A stretch of 64,000 bases of DNA from Enterobacteriaceae bacterium RIT714 (lineage in GTDB: Bacteria > Pseudomonadota > Gammaproteobacteria > Enterobacterales > Enterobacteriaceae): positions 310,001 to 374,000 of the forward strand of contig WJYB01000002.1 in the NCBI GenBank assembly GCA_009668015.1, written 5' to 3'. Positions 1 through 9,015 of the stretch are shown here, in pieces. Below the pieces are notes generated by a model, which saw only the letters and a program-made list of their open reading frames with translations, did no database searches and was not told where the DNA came from. Positions within the stretch are counted from its first letter, which is position 1. Every line of letters starts with the position of its first letter. The position numbers and the translations under genes were made by a program.

Positions 1-815
1 TGCTTCAGCATCGACATACTGGTCTGCGCCAGCATCTGGTTGCGGGTCATGTTGGTCGCTTCAGTAGCGAAGTCGGCATCACGGATGTTGCCGAGACCCA
101 GCGACGTGTTGTCTTTCATGTTCGCCAGGTTCGCGGAGGTGTGGCCCAGACGGTTAATGTTGGCACCGATGGCAGAGCGCATTGTGCCTACTGCGTCCAG
201 TGCGGTTCCCACGTTATCCATCAGCGTGGTTGCAAGCGTGCTGGTGCTCAAATCTGCCGGATCATCTTCAGTCGGATCGCCAACGTCTGCAAAGGCGTCG
301 GTGACATCTTCCAGCGTGCCGGCTAAATCGAGCGTTAAACTTTCGCTGCTGCTGGCACCGATCTGGAAGTTAATGTCCGCAGTAAATTTACCGCCCGCCG
401 CAAACAGCGCTTCGCCTGCGTAGCTGGTGTTGGTCATAATATTGTCCAGCTCTTTCACCAGCTGAGTCACCTCAGTACCAATCGCCGTACGATCGTCAGC
501 AGAGTTGGTGTCGTTCGCCGCCTGGGTCGCCAGGTCTTTCATGCGGTACAGGATGTTGGTCACTTCATCAAACGCCCCTTCCGCGGTCTGCAGCATAGCA
601 GTAGCGTCAGAAACGTTGCGCTGGGCAACAGACATGCCGTTCACCTGCCCCTGCAGGCGGGTGGCGATCTGCATACCTGCCGCATCGTCCGCCGCAGAGT
701 TAATGCGCTTGCCGGTACCCAGACGCTCCATGGCCGTGGACAGAATAGAGTTAGATTTGTTAAGCGCATTCATTGATGACATTGCTGCGCCGTTAGTGAA
801 GATGGATAAAGCCAT
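1..815 (-). CDS. lafA: Lateral flagellin LafA, C-terminus cut by window edge
   Basis: Main filament subunit of the lateral (Flag-2) flagellum. The reading frame starts at ATG 815 behind a good AAGGAG site and runs 271 codons off the left edge without a stop. The N-terminus (MALSIFTNGAAMSSMNALNK, then ERLGTGKRINSAADDAAG) is the conserved flagellin D0/D1 helix. The visible end (QTSMSMLK) is the typical start of the last flagellin helix, so only about 15 residues should be missing. At roughly 285 residues it is a short flagellin with a small variable centre, as expected for lateral flagellins. It diverges from lafZ across a 485-bp spacer. Calling it lateral rests on the neighbouring lafW, lafZ and lafK genes. 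Confidence 0.93.
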   Translation of the reverse strand, partial: MALSIFTNGAAMSSMNALNKSNSILSTAMERLGTGKRINSAADDAAGMQIATRLQGQVNGMSVAQRNVSDATAMLQTAEGAFDEVTNILYRMKDLATQAANDTNSADDRTAIGTEVTQLVKELDNIMTNTSYAGEALFAAGGKFTADINFQIGASSSESLTLDLAGTLEDVTDAFADVGDPTEDDPADLSTSTLATTLMDNVGTALDAVGTMRSAIGANINRLGHTSANLANMKDNTSLGLGNIRDADFATEATNMTRNQMLAQTSMSMLK

Positions 816-1300
816 GATTCGCTCCTTGATACGTTATTTAGTAGACATTCAGCCCCTGTACTCACTTAGAACGACACCCTGTCAGCAGAAATTAAACTTA
901 TTAGTTAAAAAATTCGAAATTATTTTCTGAGCGCCTCTGAATGTATAAAAAAGAGGAAAGAAGCTTACACCTGAGGAGAGATGACTTTGTTAGCACAAGG
1001 TTAACCAATAAAGAATTTCTGACGACACGTTAACGGCAAAACTTAAACGCAAAGTCATAAATAATTAATTTTTCATTAATCCCTTAATACGCGAACAGCC
1101 CAGCCCCCGCGCATATAAATGTATACTTTGCAGGAATTAATGATTTTTTCAAACTTCGTTGATAATTTCGTGCAAGTATTATTCATATCATTTATGATTA
1201 ACGTCTTACTCTCGCTCGCTTTCATATATTCGCTGTGACATCGTCGGCAAAAAGTTAAATTTTTGTTTCCCTGAGAAATGATTTATTTCAGTCAATTACT
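816..1300. other. Intergenic region between lafA and lafZ
   Basis: 485 bp of AT-rich DNA without a convincing gene, between divergently transcribed flagellin and regulator genes. It should hold the flagellin promoter and the lafZ promoter. The only motif I can point to is a weak sigma28-like match at 868-895. lafZ itself has no clear Shine-Dalgarno sequence ahead of its ATG. Confidence 0.6.
868..895 (-). promoter_or_regulatory. Weak sigma28-like promoter candidate for lafA
   Basis: Reading the minus strand, TTAATTTC is followed 12 bases later by GTCGTTCT, about 50 bases ahead of the lafA start. This is only a partial match to the flagellar sigma28 pattern TAAAGTTT-N11-GCCGATAA. The same GTCG element at the same spacing from a TAAA-type box occurs ahead of flgM. 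Speculative. Confidence 0.22.
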
Positions 1301-2203
1301 ATGAATACTTTGCGTTATGCCGTGAATAACTGGTCGCTGGATGAGGCCACGGGCACGATTGTGCATCTCGAAACAGGGAAAGTGAGACGTCTGGGTGAAT
1401 ACCAGATAAAACTGCTGTACTGTCTTGCCCAGCACGCCGGGCAGACCCTTAGCCGAAACGAGCTGACCGCGCTGGTATGGGAGCGCCGTGTCATCGGTGA
1501 TAACAGTTTATCCAACGCGATTCACGCGCTGCGCGCTGCGCTGGAAGACGACGGCAAGCTTCAGCGCGTCATAAAAACAATTCCCAAGCATGGCTATTTG
1601 CTGGAAGCGGAATATTGTCAGCTTCTGGAGCCGTCACCGGAAGAGAGTTCGCAACCGGAGCGACCAGAAGTCCCGGCGAATCTCCCGCCACAGACCGCGC
1701 CTGTCGAGCCAACCCGCGACGCTGCACCACAGCCCGCTGCGCTCTTTGCCGCCATAAAGCGGAACACTAAATCCCTGCGCATTCTGCTTCTGGCCTGCCT
1801 GGCCGGACTGTTGATGAGCGGTGGCAGTTGGTGGTACGCCTCTTATCTGCATAACAGCGATTTTACCTATCAGGAGCAGGGGAAAAACCTCTACAGCAAT
1901 ATCCTCGCCTATCGTATCGCGTTGACCTCTGACAGTGAGGAAGATGAAGAGTTTAAGCGCTTCAGTAGCGTACTGCAGAAACTCAACCAGAAGTTGATTG
2001 CGCATGACGCCGGGATGACCGTCTATTACCGCACCACTGAACAGATGCTGAATTACACCTTCGCCATTCAGACCCAGTGCGGAAATCAGCAGCTGGTGAT
2101 GACCCTCTATCACTGGCGCACCGATAATCAAAAAGTGAATACTATTATTTCTCGTGAAACGGAGCGGGTACTCGATGAAATGGCTGAATGCAAAAAATCT
2201 TAA
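1301..2203 (+). CDS. lafZ: LafZ, ToxR/CadC-like membrane-anchored transcriptional regulator
   Basis: A 300-residue one-component regulator. Residues 1-105 form an OmpR/ToxR-type winged helix (LSRNELTALVW, NSLSNAIHALR, IKTIPKHGYLL are typical). A Pro-rich linker follows (about 108-147), then one membrane segment (159-181) and a periplasmic domain of about 118 residues containing two cysteines, C260 and C297. ToxR and CadC have comparable periplasmic Cys pairs, so redox sensing is possible but unproven. Its place between lafA and lafW matches the regulator LafZ of E. coli Flag-2 loci. The next gene overlaps it, so the two are probably co-translated. Targets are probably flagellar genes (inference). 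Confidence 0.8.
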   Translation: MNTLRYAVNNWSLDEATGTIVHLETGKVRRLGEYQIKLLYCLAQHAGQTLSRNELTALVWERRVIGDNSLSNAIHALRAALEDDGKLQRVIKTIPKHGYLLEAEYCQLLEPSPEESSQPERPEVPANLPPQTAPVEPTRDAAPQPAALFAAIKRNTKSLRILLLACLAGLLMSGGSWWYASYLHNSDFTYQEQGKNLYSNILAYRIALTSDSEEDEEFKRFSSVLQKLNQKLIAHDAGMTVYYRTTEQMLNYTFAIQTQCGNQQLVMTLYHWRTDNQKVNTIISRETERVLDEMAECKKS

Positions 2204-2642
2204 TATCAGACTGGCGGTGTTTATCATCCTGCTGCTGAGCGGATTGCAGAGCGTATATACGCTGTCGCATGCGAAGTTGCGTCCGACAGCGTCAAAAGGA
2301 CTGATAGAGATAGGTTTTTACGATTTGCTCGCGGACCAGCAGGAAAATTACAACGTCCAGCTAATGGATATGAATGGCGCAATGCTGATTACTATTACCC
2401 GTCCGGATGACGCCATGTTTTTGATTAAAGGGCGGCTGGACGACAGGAATGAGATTAAAGGCCGTACATTCTTTAGTTATAATCCGGTTCGCTACAGTAA
2501 TCCCCGTGATTATAAAATGATTTTCAGCTTCGTCGATTTTCTGCGCCATAACGATGTGTGGGTCTATCCTCTCGCCGTGAATAAACAGCCGCTGGTGATC
2601 TGCCAAAGCGGGCTGATGTTTATCCATTCGCTAAAAAGCTAG
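2175..2642 (+). CDS. Small bitopic membrane protein, probable partner of LafZ (ToxS-like arrangement)
   Basis: A 155-residue protein with a short basic cytoplasmic end, one membrane segment (about 12-30) and a periplasmic domain with a single cysteine near residue 143. I chose ATG 2175 because GGAG sits ten bases upstream; an in-frame ATG at 2154 has no good ribosome site. The gene overlaps the end of lafZ by 29 bases. A membrane winged-helix regulator followed by a small bitopic periplasmic protein is the ToxR-ToxS layout, where the second protein stabilises or modulates the first. I see no clear sequence similarity to ToxS, so the function is inferred from position and topology. Confidence 0.65.
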   Translation: MKWLNAKNLNIRLAVFIILLLSGLQSVYTLSHAKLRPTASKGLIEIGFYDLLADQQENYNVQLMDMNGAMLITITRPDDAMFLIKGRLDDRNEIKGRTFFSYNPVRYSNPRDYKMIFSFVDFLRHNDVWVYPLAVNKQPLVICQSGLMFIHSLKS

Positions 2643-2670
2643 CGCAGCAGCCCCTTCACTCCGCCGGGCA

Positions 2671-3687
2671 TCAGGTGAGCAGATTTTTCACCGTGCCAGG
2701 CTGGAGATTGGCCTGAGCCCCCACCGCCCGGGCGACACTGGCGTAATTCCCGGCGCTCCCCTCAAGGTGCTGACGTAGCGCTCGGGCATGGCCCAGCGCA
2801 TCTCCTGCCGGATATTGGGCGTCCATTTCGTCAATACGCCGACGGACATTCTCTTGCTGCACAAAAAGATGGCTGCGCTGTTGGGTGAGTTGCTCCAGCG
2901 CTTTCTGCACATCCCCTTGCAGCTCGCGCATTCTCTGCGGCTGGCGGGCCACCTCACTGAGGGTATCGCTGATGCTGTTTTCCGGACGCGCCAGCAAGGC
3001 GGTAAAGCTGGAGGAAAAACGTTTATCTTCCCCGCGCACGCTCAGTTGGCTGCTGACCTGCTGCCAGTTCTTTTCTTCAACGCTGAAGCTGAGCTGTTGC
3101 TGGCTGTCCATCGTGGCGTGAATGCCAAAGCGGCCAAGCCCGGTGTTAAGACGCAGCACCTGCTGACGCGGTGAGCTACCGGCTTCCAGCGCGACGGCCA
3201 CCATCTCCCGACGCTGCCCGGCAACGGAAAAAATCACCGTCTCCGCCTCATCGCTCTGTAATAAGCGCTGTGCCGCAGGCAATGTGAATGTGACCCGGGC
3301 GGGCTGTTCCAGCGTCACGGCCAGGTTTCTGTCCACGGTCTGCTGGCTCATGGCCAGACGATGATTCAGTAAATTATCCAGCGCCCCTGCCGCTTCTTCC
3401 AGCAGCGCCCCGCGCCGTCCATTCTGGGTGGCGTAGCGCAGCTGTAACAGTTGCCCCTCTACGCGGGAGAGGTAGTTATCAGCCTGCTGAACGGACGTAA
3501 GCTGCTGATTAAGCTGCACGTTGTAGCGCAGCGGACGGGTCGAGATCAGCGGCGATTCCGGGAACCGGTTATCGTTCGGGCGGACGTTGCCACTGTTTGG
3601 CCTGCGCACCGCTGAAGGTGTGTTCACACTGCCCGTGCTAACGGGCGTCGTGAGGGATAAACCGGAGTGAGTTAAACCAACCTGCAT
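2671..3687 (-). CDS. lafW: LafW, putative lateral flagellar hook-associated protein
   Basis: A 338-residue protein, last gene of the flg run and five bases after flgL. The C-terminus (GSAGNYASVARAVGAQAN) resembles the heptad-rich ends of flagellins and hook-associated proteins, and a coiled-coil-like stretch (residues about 255-320) precedes it. In Flag-2 loci lafW is the extra hook-associated or filament-type gene between flgL and lafZ, exactly its place here. It probably forms or decorates the hook-filament junction; its precise job is not established. It is convergent with the lafZ operon, with 28 bases between stops and no evident terminator. Confidence 0.75.
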   Translation of the reverse strand: MQVGLTHSGLSLTTPVSTGSVNTPSAVRRPNSGNVRPNDNRFPESPLISTRPLRYNVQLNQQLTSVQQADNYLSRVEGQLLQLRYATQNGRRGALLEEAAGALDNLLNHRLAMSQQTVDRNLAVTLEQPARVTFTLPAAQRLLQSDEAETVIFSVAGQRREMVAVALEAGSSPRQQVLRLNTGLGRFGIHATMDSQQQLSFSVEEKNWQQVSSQLSVRGEDKRFSSSFTALLARPENSISDTLSEVARQPQRMRELQGDVQKALEQLTQQRSHLFVQQENVRRRIDEMDAQYPAGDALGHARALRQHLEGSAGNYASVARAVGAQANLQPGTVKNLLT

Positions 3688-3692
3688 AATGA

Positions 3693-4601
3693 TTACATCT
3701 GATTAAAGAGAGAAAGTTGACTGATCATCATGTACGACTTGTTCGAGGCCTGTACCGCCTGGGTATAGAGCTGAATGTTGACGTAGCTGGTGGCGGCATC
3801 GACCGCCGAGAGATCCTGCACAACCTGCTCATGGGCCATTTTAACGTCCGTATGTGCTTCACTTAACAGCGAAATACGGTTCTGTTTGCCGCCCAGGTCG
3901 GTGAACACCGCCGCCACGTTATCACTGGCGGTGCGCACATCTCCCAGCAGCGTTTTTAAATCATCACGGTAATCGCTACCCGGCGTAGCCAGCTTATCGC
4001 TCACACTTTTCAGTAAATTCAGCATGCTGAGGTTGTTATTGCCATCTGAAAACGAGCCTGCGATGGTCACGTTCTCTTCAATGGTCACGCCATTGGCAAC
4101 CGTGGTGGAGCGGGTAGCATCATTCCCTTGATACTCGTATTGCTGGCTGGTTTCATTCCACACGACCGGCTGGGTATTGGTTTTGGTGCCGGAGAAGAGA
4201 AACTGCCCCTCTTCATTTTTGGCATTCATCACCGAGACCAGAGATTCCATCATCTGCTTAATCTCATGCCCAAACCCACTCATATCTTTATCGCTATGGG
4301 TGTCGTTGCTGGCGGCCAGCAGTTTATCCGACAGCGCCAGCAGCTGGTCGCTCAGCGCCGTGACGTGGGCTTCCTGAGTCGACAGGTTGCCGGAGAGACG
4401 CGTGATGTTGTTCTGATACTGGTCAATGGCCGACTGCTCGCGGTTAAGCTGGACCAGACGGCTGCTGGCGACCGGATCGTCCGAAGGCACATTCACGCGC
4501 TTTTGCGTCGCCATCTGCTCCATGAGCTTGCTCAGGCGCGCGCCGTTCTGGTTCATCTGGTACAGCATGGCGGAAGAGTGGTAAAGGCTACTGATGCGCA
4601 T
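3693..4601 (-). CDS. flgL: Lateral flagellar hook-filament junction protein FlgL (LfgL, HAP3)
   Basis: A 302-residue homologue of FlgL, the second junction protein between hook and filament. The N-terminus (MRISSLYHSSAMLYQMNQNG) and the RVNVPSDDPVASSRLVQLNREQ stretch are the conserved FlgL/flagellin D0 helix. The C-terminal helix (AATSYVNIQLYTQAVQASNK) matches flagellin-type D0 as well. It is exported unfolded, normally with FlgN as chaperone, and a flgN gene is present in this locus. It lies between flgK and lafW with short gaps, so one transcript is likely. Confidence 0.93.
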   Translation of the reverse strand: MRISSLYHSSAMLYQMNQNGARLSKLMEQMATQKRVNVPSDDPVASSRLVQLNREQSAIDQYQNNITRLSGNLSTQEAHVTALSDQLLALSDKLLAASNDTHSDKDMSGFGHEIKQMMESLVSVMNAKNEEGQFLFSGTKTNTQPVVWNETSQQYEYQGNDATRSTTVANGVTIEENVTIAGSFSDGNNNLSMLNLLKSVSDKLATPGSDYRDDLKTLLGDVRTASDNVAAVFTDLGGKQNRISLLSEAHTDVKMAHEQVVQDLSAVDAATSYVNIQLYTQAVQASNKSYMMISQLSLFNQM

Positions 4602-4619
4602 AAAAATTCCTTTTAATGA

Positions 4620-5987
4620 TCAGAAGAGATTCAGGAGATCAGAGAAAATCTGGTTGCCGGTGGCAATCACTTTCAGATTGGACTGGTACGCCTGCATATA
4701 AACCTGCAGATTCATCGCCTCTTCGTCCTGGTTTACGGCGCTGAGATTATCGCGCTGGACTTGCGCTGCATGGCTTACCGATACCGCTGCGTCCATCTCG
4801 GTTTTGTTCTGGCGACTGGCGATACCGACGGTGCTGATGATCGCGGCAGCCGCTTCGTTGATACTCATCAACCCCATCGACCCCACCTGAATCGCGGCGC
4901 TTTTTATGTCGAGGAGCTTCTTAAGGTTATCACCGTTGCCGCTTTCATCCTGCGCCGAGGAGAGCGCCAGCTCGTCGGGTTTGATATCCGAGATCTGCAA
5001 CATCCCCTTGCCGTTGGCCACATCAAAAACAAACAGCGGCTTGCCGGGGTTATTGTTCAGATCGAACCCGCCCGCCAGGGTGATATTAAACAGATCGGCC
5101 ATGCCCCGGGCCATATCCTGCACGGCGCTCTGCATGGCTTTCAGCGTGCCCTGCTCATAATCGTTCAGAGCTCCGAGCTGACCGCCAATAGCGCTTTTGA
5201 CGCCAAACGTGGTGTTCACAAACTCAAGGGAGATTTCCTGCTCTCCCGCCTGGTTCGTCACCGATTTCAGCTGGCCGAAATTGCGCCCGCTGACCAGCGG
5301 CTGACCATCGCTCAGCGCCACGTTATAACGGCCTGACGCGTCTTCCGAAAACCGCACGCTGACCATGCCGCTCAGCTGTTTGACCAGTTCGTCACGCTGA
5401 TCGCGCAGGACGCTGGCATTGCCGCCAGCGCCTTCCTGATCCGCGATCTGTTGGTTGAAACTGGCAATATTGGCGCTGAGCATATTCACATTGCTGACAA
5501 GGGCGTCGCGCTGAGTATTGATGGAAGATTTCTGGCTATTGATAAAGCTGTCGACGTTGTTAAAGCGCGTCGCCAGAGAGCTGGCCTCGTTGATCATCTG
5601 CTGGCGCAGGGCGGACGAATCCGGCTGGGTGGTCAACGCATTTAAGGAGGCGAAAAACTTATCCAGCCCGCTACCCAGGCTGGTGCTGTCAGCGCCGATG
5701 ACGCTTTCCAGCGCGCCGAGGTATTTTTGTCCGGCGGTGTAGTATTCCGCCCGGGTGTGGCTGTGGCACACCTGGTTGACGAGGTACTGGTCAGAGATAC
5801 GGCGAATGCTGTCGACGCGCACGCCCGCGCCCGCCGAAAGCCCGTCCGGGCCGGCGCTGACTGCGCTCTGGATTATTCCCTGGCGGCTATAACCCGGCGT
5901 CAGGTAGTTCGCCACGTTCATGGAAGTCGTGCTCATACCGCGCTGAGCGGCCTGTGCCCCGGTAAAGGCGATATTAATAATATTCAT
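4620..5987 (-). CDS. flgK: Lateral flagellar hook-associated protein FlgK (LfgK, HAP1)
   Basis: A 455-residue FlgK, the first junction protein on the hook tip. Its N-terminus (AFTGAQAAQRGMSTTSMNVANYLTPGYSRQ) is the conserved rod/hook-family D0 signature with the ANxxTPGY motif. The C-terminal end (EEAMNLQVYMQAYQSNLKVI) is the matching helix. It is about 90 residues shorter than E. coli FlgK, mainly in the exposed middle domains, as is common for lateral homologues. It lies upstream of flgL in the same run; 56 bases separate it from flgJ. Confidence 0.93.
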   Translation of the reverse strand: MNIINIAFTGAQAAQRGMSTTSMNVANYLTPGYSRQGIIQSAVSAGPDGLSAGAGVRVDSIRRISDQYLVNQVCHSHTRAEYYTAGQKYLGALESVIGADSTSLGSGLDKFFASLNALTTQPDSSALRQQMINEASSLATRFNNVDSFINSQKSSINTQRDALVSNVNMLSANIASFNQQIADQEGAGGNASVLRDQRDELVKQLSGMVSVRFSEDASGRYNVALSDGQPLVSGRNFGQLKSVTNQAGEQEISLEFVNTTFGVKSAIGGQLGALNDYEQGTLKAMQSAVQDMARGMADLFNITLAGGFDLNNNPGKPLFVFDVANGKGMLQISDIKPDELALSSAQDESGNGDNLKKLLDIKSAAIQVGSMGLMSINEAAAAIISTVGIASRQNKTEMDAAVSVSHAAQVQRDNLSAVNQDEEAMNLQVYMQAYQSNLKVIATGNQIFSDLLNLF

Positions 5988-6043
5988 AATAATCCTTGCG
6001 CTTAACGCGTGACAGGAATGACTGGCGTGGTCAGTTCCATAGC

Positions 6044-6400
6044 TTATTCAGGTAAAGCGACCGGCGATGCCGATAACTTAAGGGCGCGTTCCATGCCCTC
6101 CACCTGGGGCGACAACTGTTTAACGATCATCTCCGCGATACCGCTGCTGCGCTGAGAGGCCAGCACGGTCGTCAGTTTGTCATCGTAAAAATCGCGCATC
6201 ATTTGCTGTTGTTTGCTGGAGAAGGGGTTATCCCCGTCCGACAGCGCATCGGCGGCTTTACGCATCTGCTGCATCATGGATCGCAGAAAAAGCGCTTCAA
6301 ATTGCTCCGCCGCCTGTTGCAGGTTCTGCGCCTTATGGCCCCCGCCAATATCACCGGGAATAATGTTTTGCGGAGCCGATAGTCCGTTAATGGCATTCAT
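6044..6400 (-). CDS. flgJ: Rod-assembly protein FlgJ (LfgJ), rod-cap domain only
   Basis: A 118-residue protein matching only the N-terminal rod-binding/cap domain of FlgJ (LQQAAEQFEALFLRSMMQQMRKA, then FYDDKLTTVLA). Primary-system FlgJ of enterics is about 313 residues, with a C-terminal peptidoglycan hydrolase domain. That domain is absent here, and the gene ends cleanly with a normal gap to flgK, so this looks like the natural single-domain form rather than a truncation. The cell-wall hole must then be made by another enzyme. Three bases separate it from flgI. Confidence 0.92.
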   Translation of the reverse strand: MNAINGLSAPQNIIPGDIGGGHKAQNLQQAAEQFEALFLRSMMQQMRKAADALSDGDNPFSSKQQQMMRDFYDDKLTTVLASQRSSGIAEMIVKQLSPQVEGMERALKLSASPVALPE

Positions 6401-6402
6401 CG

Positions 6403-7497
6403 TTAAATCACCACCAGTTCAGCATCCATCGCCCCTGCTTCGCTTAGCGCCTGCAGGATAGCCATCGTATCGTCCGGCGAAGCCCCAAGACTGTTCAGCG
6501 TATCGACGATATGGCGCAGGCTGGTGCCCTGCGGCAGCAGAATCATCTGGCCGCGATCGCGGTTAACGTTAACGTTAGAGTTTGGCGTCACGGTGGTTCT
6601 TCCCTGGCTTAATGGTGCGGGCTGGCTCACCTGCGGCGTCTCCTGGATCGTGACCGTCAGATTGCCGTGGGAGACCGCCGCCGCGCGCACCACGACCCCC
6701 TCGCCAATCACGATGGTGCCGGTACGGGCATTAAACACCACCCGCGGCTGCTGCCGTCCGGCGGCGATCTGCAGATCTTCAAGAGTGGACATAAACGCCA
6801 CTCTCTCGCCCGGCTGCTCCGGGGCACGCACCATCACGTTAGTGGCGCTCTGGGCGGTGGCAATATTGCCGAAGGACCGGTTGATGGCCATTGCCACGTT
6901 GTTCGCCGTTTTAAAACTAGGCCGTTTCAGGTTGAGGATCACCTGGCTGTTGGCCTGGAAATCGGAAGGGATCTCCCGCTCCACAGAGGCCCCGCCAGGC
7001 ACCCGGCCCACGGTAGGAGTATTCATCGTGATGCTTGAACCGCTGTCCCCTTCCGCCTTAAAGCCGCCGACCACAACGTTGCCCTGCGCCAGGGCGTAGA
7101 CCTCGCCATCAGCTCCGCGCAGCTGCGTCAGCAACAGCGTACCGCCACGCAGACTTTTCGCATCCCCGATAGAGGAGACGGTCACGTCGATACTCTGCCC
7201 GCGAGCGTACATGGGCGGCAGGGTGGCGCTGATAGCCACCGCAGCGACGTTTTTCACCTTAGGATCGATTTTCGCAGGCATCTGGACGCCGAACTGGCGC
7301 AGCATATTGGTCACCGACTGGCTGGTGAACCGGACCTGGTTTTTATCGCCCGTGCCGTCGAGCCCGACGACCAGGCTGTAGCCCACCAGCTGGTTACCGC
7401 GCACGCCCTGAATATCGACGAGATTGCCTAGCCGTTCAGCCTGCGCCTGCATAACACAGGTGAAAAACAGCAGACCGGATACGAGAAATTTAAACAT
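6403..7497 (-). CDS. flgI: Flagellar P-ring protein FlgI (LfgI)
   Basis: A 364-residue periplasmic protein forming the peptidoglycan bushing (P ring) around the rod. It has a Sec signal peptide (hydrophobic segment 4-19, cleavage after AQA). Conserved stretches include [29 protein letters not shown] and the C-terminal [21 protein letters not shown]. Length matches the family (about 365). Twelve bases follow flgH. P-ring assembly normally needs FlgA as chaperone, present in this locus on the other strand. Confidence 0.96.
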   Translation of the reverse strand: MFKFLVSGLLFFTCVMQAQAERLGNLVDIQGVRGNQLVGYSLVVGLDGTGDKNQVRFTSQSVTNMLRQFGVQMPAKIDPKVKNVAAVAISATLPPMYARGQSIDVTVSSIGDAKSLRGGTLLLTQLRGADGEVYALAQGNVVVGGFKAEGDSGSSITMNTPTVGRVPGGASVEREIPSDFQANSQVILNLKRPSFKTANNVAMAINRSFGNIATAQSATNVMVRAPEQPGERVAFMSTLEDLQIAAGRQQPRVVFNARTGTIVIGEGVVVRAAAVSHGNLTVTIQETPQVSQPAPLSQGRTTVTPNSNVNVNRDRGQMILLPQGTSLRHIVDTLNSLGASPDDTMAILQALSEAGAMDAELVVI

Positions 7498-7508
7498 GTT
7501 GGCTCTTA

Positions 7509-8174
7509 TCAGATCGGGAAAAGCGGGTGGTTAAAGAAGCGCGTCAGCCAGCCCGCGGAGTTAGCGTCGCTCAAGGCTCCGCGTCCGGAATAGGTAATGC
7601 GGGCATTGGCGATCCTCTGGGACGAAAGGGTATTCGCCGGAGAGATATCCTCCGGACGCACCAGCCCGGTGACGCGCAGGTATTCGTCGCCCTGGTTAAG
7701 GGTGAGCCACTTCTCGCCACGCACCTCCATCACGCCGTTAGGCAGGACGCGGTGTACCGCGACGGTGATCGACCCGCGCAGCATATTCTGCTGGCGAGAG
7801 TTGGCCGCGCCTTTAAAGTTGCGATCGCCGCTGATTGAGCCGCTAAGCTTATCCAGCTTGTGGCCCAGGACCTCCGGGGCGCCCAGCGTCATATCGTTCT
7901 CTTTGCCGAAGTTGGTACTGGCCTGTTTGCTCGACTGGGTCGACTCGTCCAGCTCAACGGTGAGAATATCGCCCACCCGGTAGGCGCGACGATCCTGCAC
8001 CAGCGACCAGGCATAGTTGCTGTTGTACAGCCCGCCGCCGGAGACTTTATCCGCAGGCGCGACAACATCCTGTGGCGGCGCATAGGCGACGTCGTCTTTA
8101 TGCGCTACCCAGGTGGTGGTTCCACAACCCGCCAGCGCGAAGGCCGCCAGGCAAACAATCAGATTCTTTTTCAT
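7509..8174 (-). CDS. flgH: Flagellar L-ring lipoprotein FlgH (LfgH)
   Basis: A 221-residue outer-membrane lipoprotein forming the L ring. The N-terminus shows a lipoprotein signal with lipobox LAGC (Cys at residue 17). Typical FlgH blocks follow: [21 protein letters not shown], then [25 protein letters not shown] and [11 protein letters not shown]. Family length is about 230. It sits between flgG and flgI, as in enteric flg operons. Confidence 0.96.
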   Translation of the reverse strand: MKKNLIVCLAAFALAGCGTTTWVAHKDDVAYAPPQDVVAPADKVSGGGLYNSNYAWSLVQDRRAYRVGDILTVELDESTQSSKQASTNFGKENDMTLGAPEVLGHKLDKLSGSISGDRNFKGAANSRQQNMLRGSITVAVHRVLPNGVMEVRGEKWLTLNQGDEYLRVTGLVRPEDISPANTLSSQRIANARITYSGRGALSDANSAGWLTRFFNHPLFPI

Positions 8175-8206
8175 AACTCTACAGACTTATCCGCGTCCCC
8201 TGACTA

Positions 8207-8992
8207 TTACAGCGTTTGGGTAATGAACTTCAGCATGTCATCCGCAGCGGAGACCATTTTGGCGTTCATTTCATAAGCGCGCTGAACGGTGATCATATCC
8301 ACCATCTCTTCGACGACCTGCACGTTGGAGCCTTCCAGCGTTCCCTGCTCCAGCTGACCAAAGGCTTCTTCTCCCGGCACACCTTCCACCGGCGCGCCGC
8401 TGGCGGCGGTTTCCAGATAAAGGTTGCCACCGATGGAGGAAAGCCCGGTCGGATTGACAAAGTTCACCAGGGTGATCTGCCCCAGTTCAACGGGATCAAC
8501 CTCACCGCCCACCGTGGCGGAGACCGTGCCGTCTTTGGCGATACTCAGCTCTTTGGTGTTAGCAGGCAGCTCGATCTGTGGGATCAGCGGCAGCCCCTGA
8601 GCGGTGGTGATCACCCCTTCGTTGTTGACCTGCAAATTCCCGGAGCGGGTGTAGCCGACGGTGCCATCAGCCCTTTCCACCTGGAAAAAACCCTGACCGG
8701 CGATCGCCACATCCATCTTTTGATTGGTCACCTGCATACTGCCGATGGTGAACGCTTTTTGTGTGCCGACGATTTTTACGCCGCTGCCGTATTGCAGACC
8801 GCCTGGCGTGGCATTGTTTTCATTCGCCTGAACACCCGGTGCTCGCTGGTTCTGATAGAACAGATCCTCAAACACCACCCGATCACGTTTGAACCCGGTG
8901 GTGTTAACGTTAGCGAGGTTGTTCGACACCGCGCTCATTTTTGCATCCTGCGCCGCGAGGCCGGTTTTACTAATCCATAATGCTGGGTTCAT
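8207..8992 (-). CDS. flgG: Distal rod protein FlgG (LfgG)
   Basis: A 261-residue distal rod subunit. It carries the N-terminal rod signature (NNLANVNTTGFKRDRVVFEDL), the LPLIPQIELP centre, and the C-terminal rod/hook helix (SNVQVVEEMVDMITVQRAYEMNAK). Length equals that of E. coli FlgG (260). It is exported by the flagellar type III apparatus and assembled beyond FlgF. 32 bases separate it from flgH. Confidence 0.97.
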   Translation of the reverse strand: MNPALWISKTGLAAQDAKMSAVSNNLANVNTTGFKRDRVVFEDLFYQNQRAPGVQANENNATPGGLQYGSGVKIVGTQKAFTIGSMQVTNQKMDVAIAGQGFFQVERADGTVGYTRSGNLQVNNEGVITTAQGLPLIPQIELPANTKELSIAKDGTVSATVGGEVDPVELGQITLVNFVNPTGLSSIGGNLYLETAASGAPVEGVPGEEAFGQLEQGTLEGSNVQVVEEMVDMITVQRAYEMNAKMVSAADDMLKFITQTL

Positions 8993-9015
8993 CTTTTCTT
9001 CCTGTTGGCCTTCAG

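Noticed and set aside
5988..6043. Sigma28-like promoter ahead of flgK
   Set aside because: A TAAG box and GCCAGTCA at similar spacing can be found, but the match is too weak to report.
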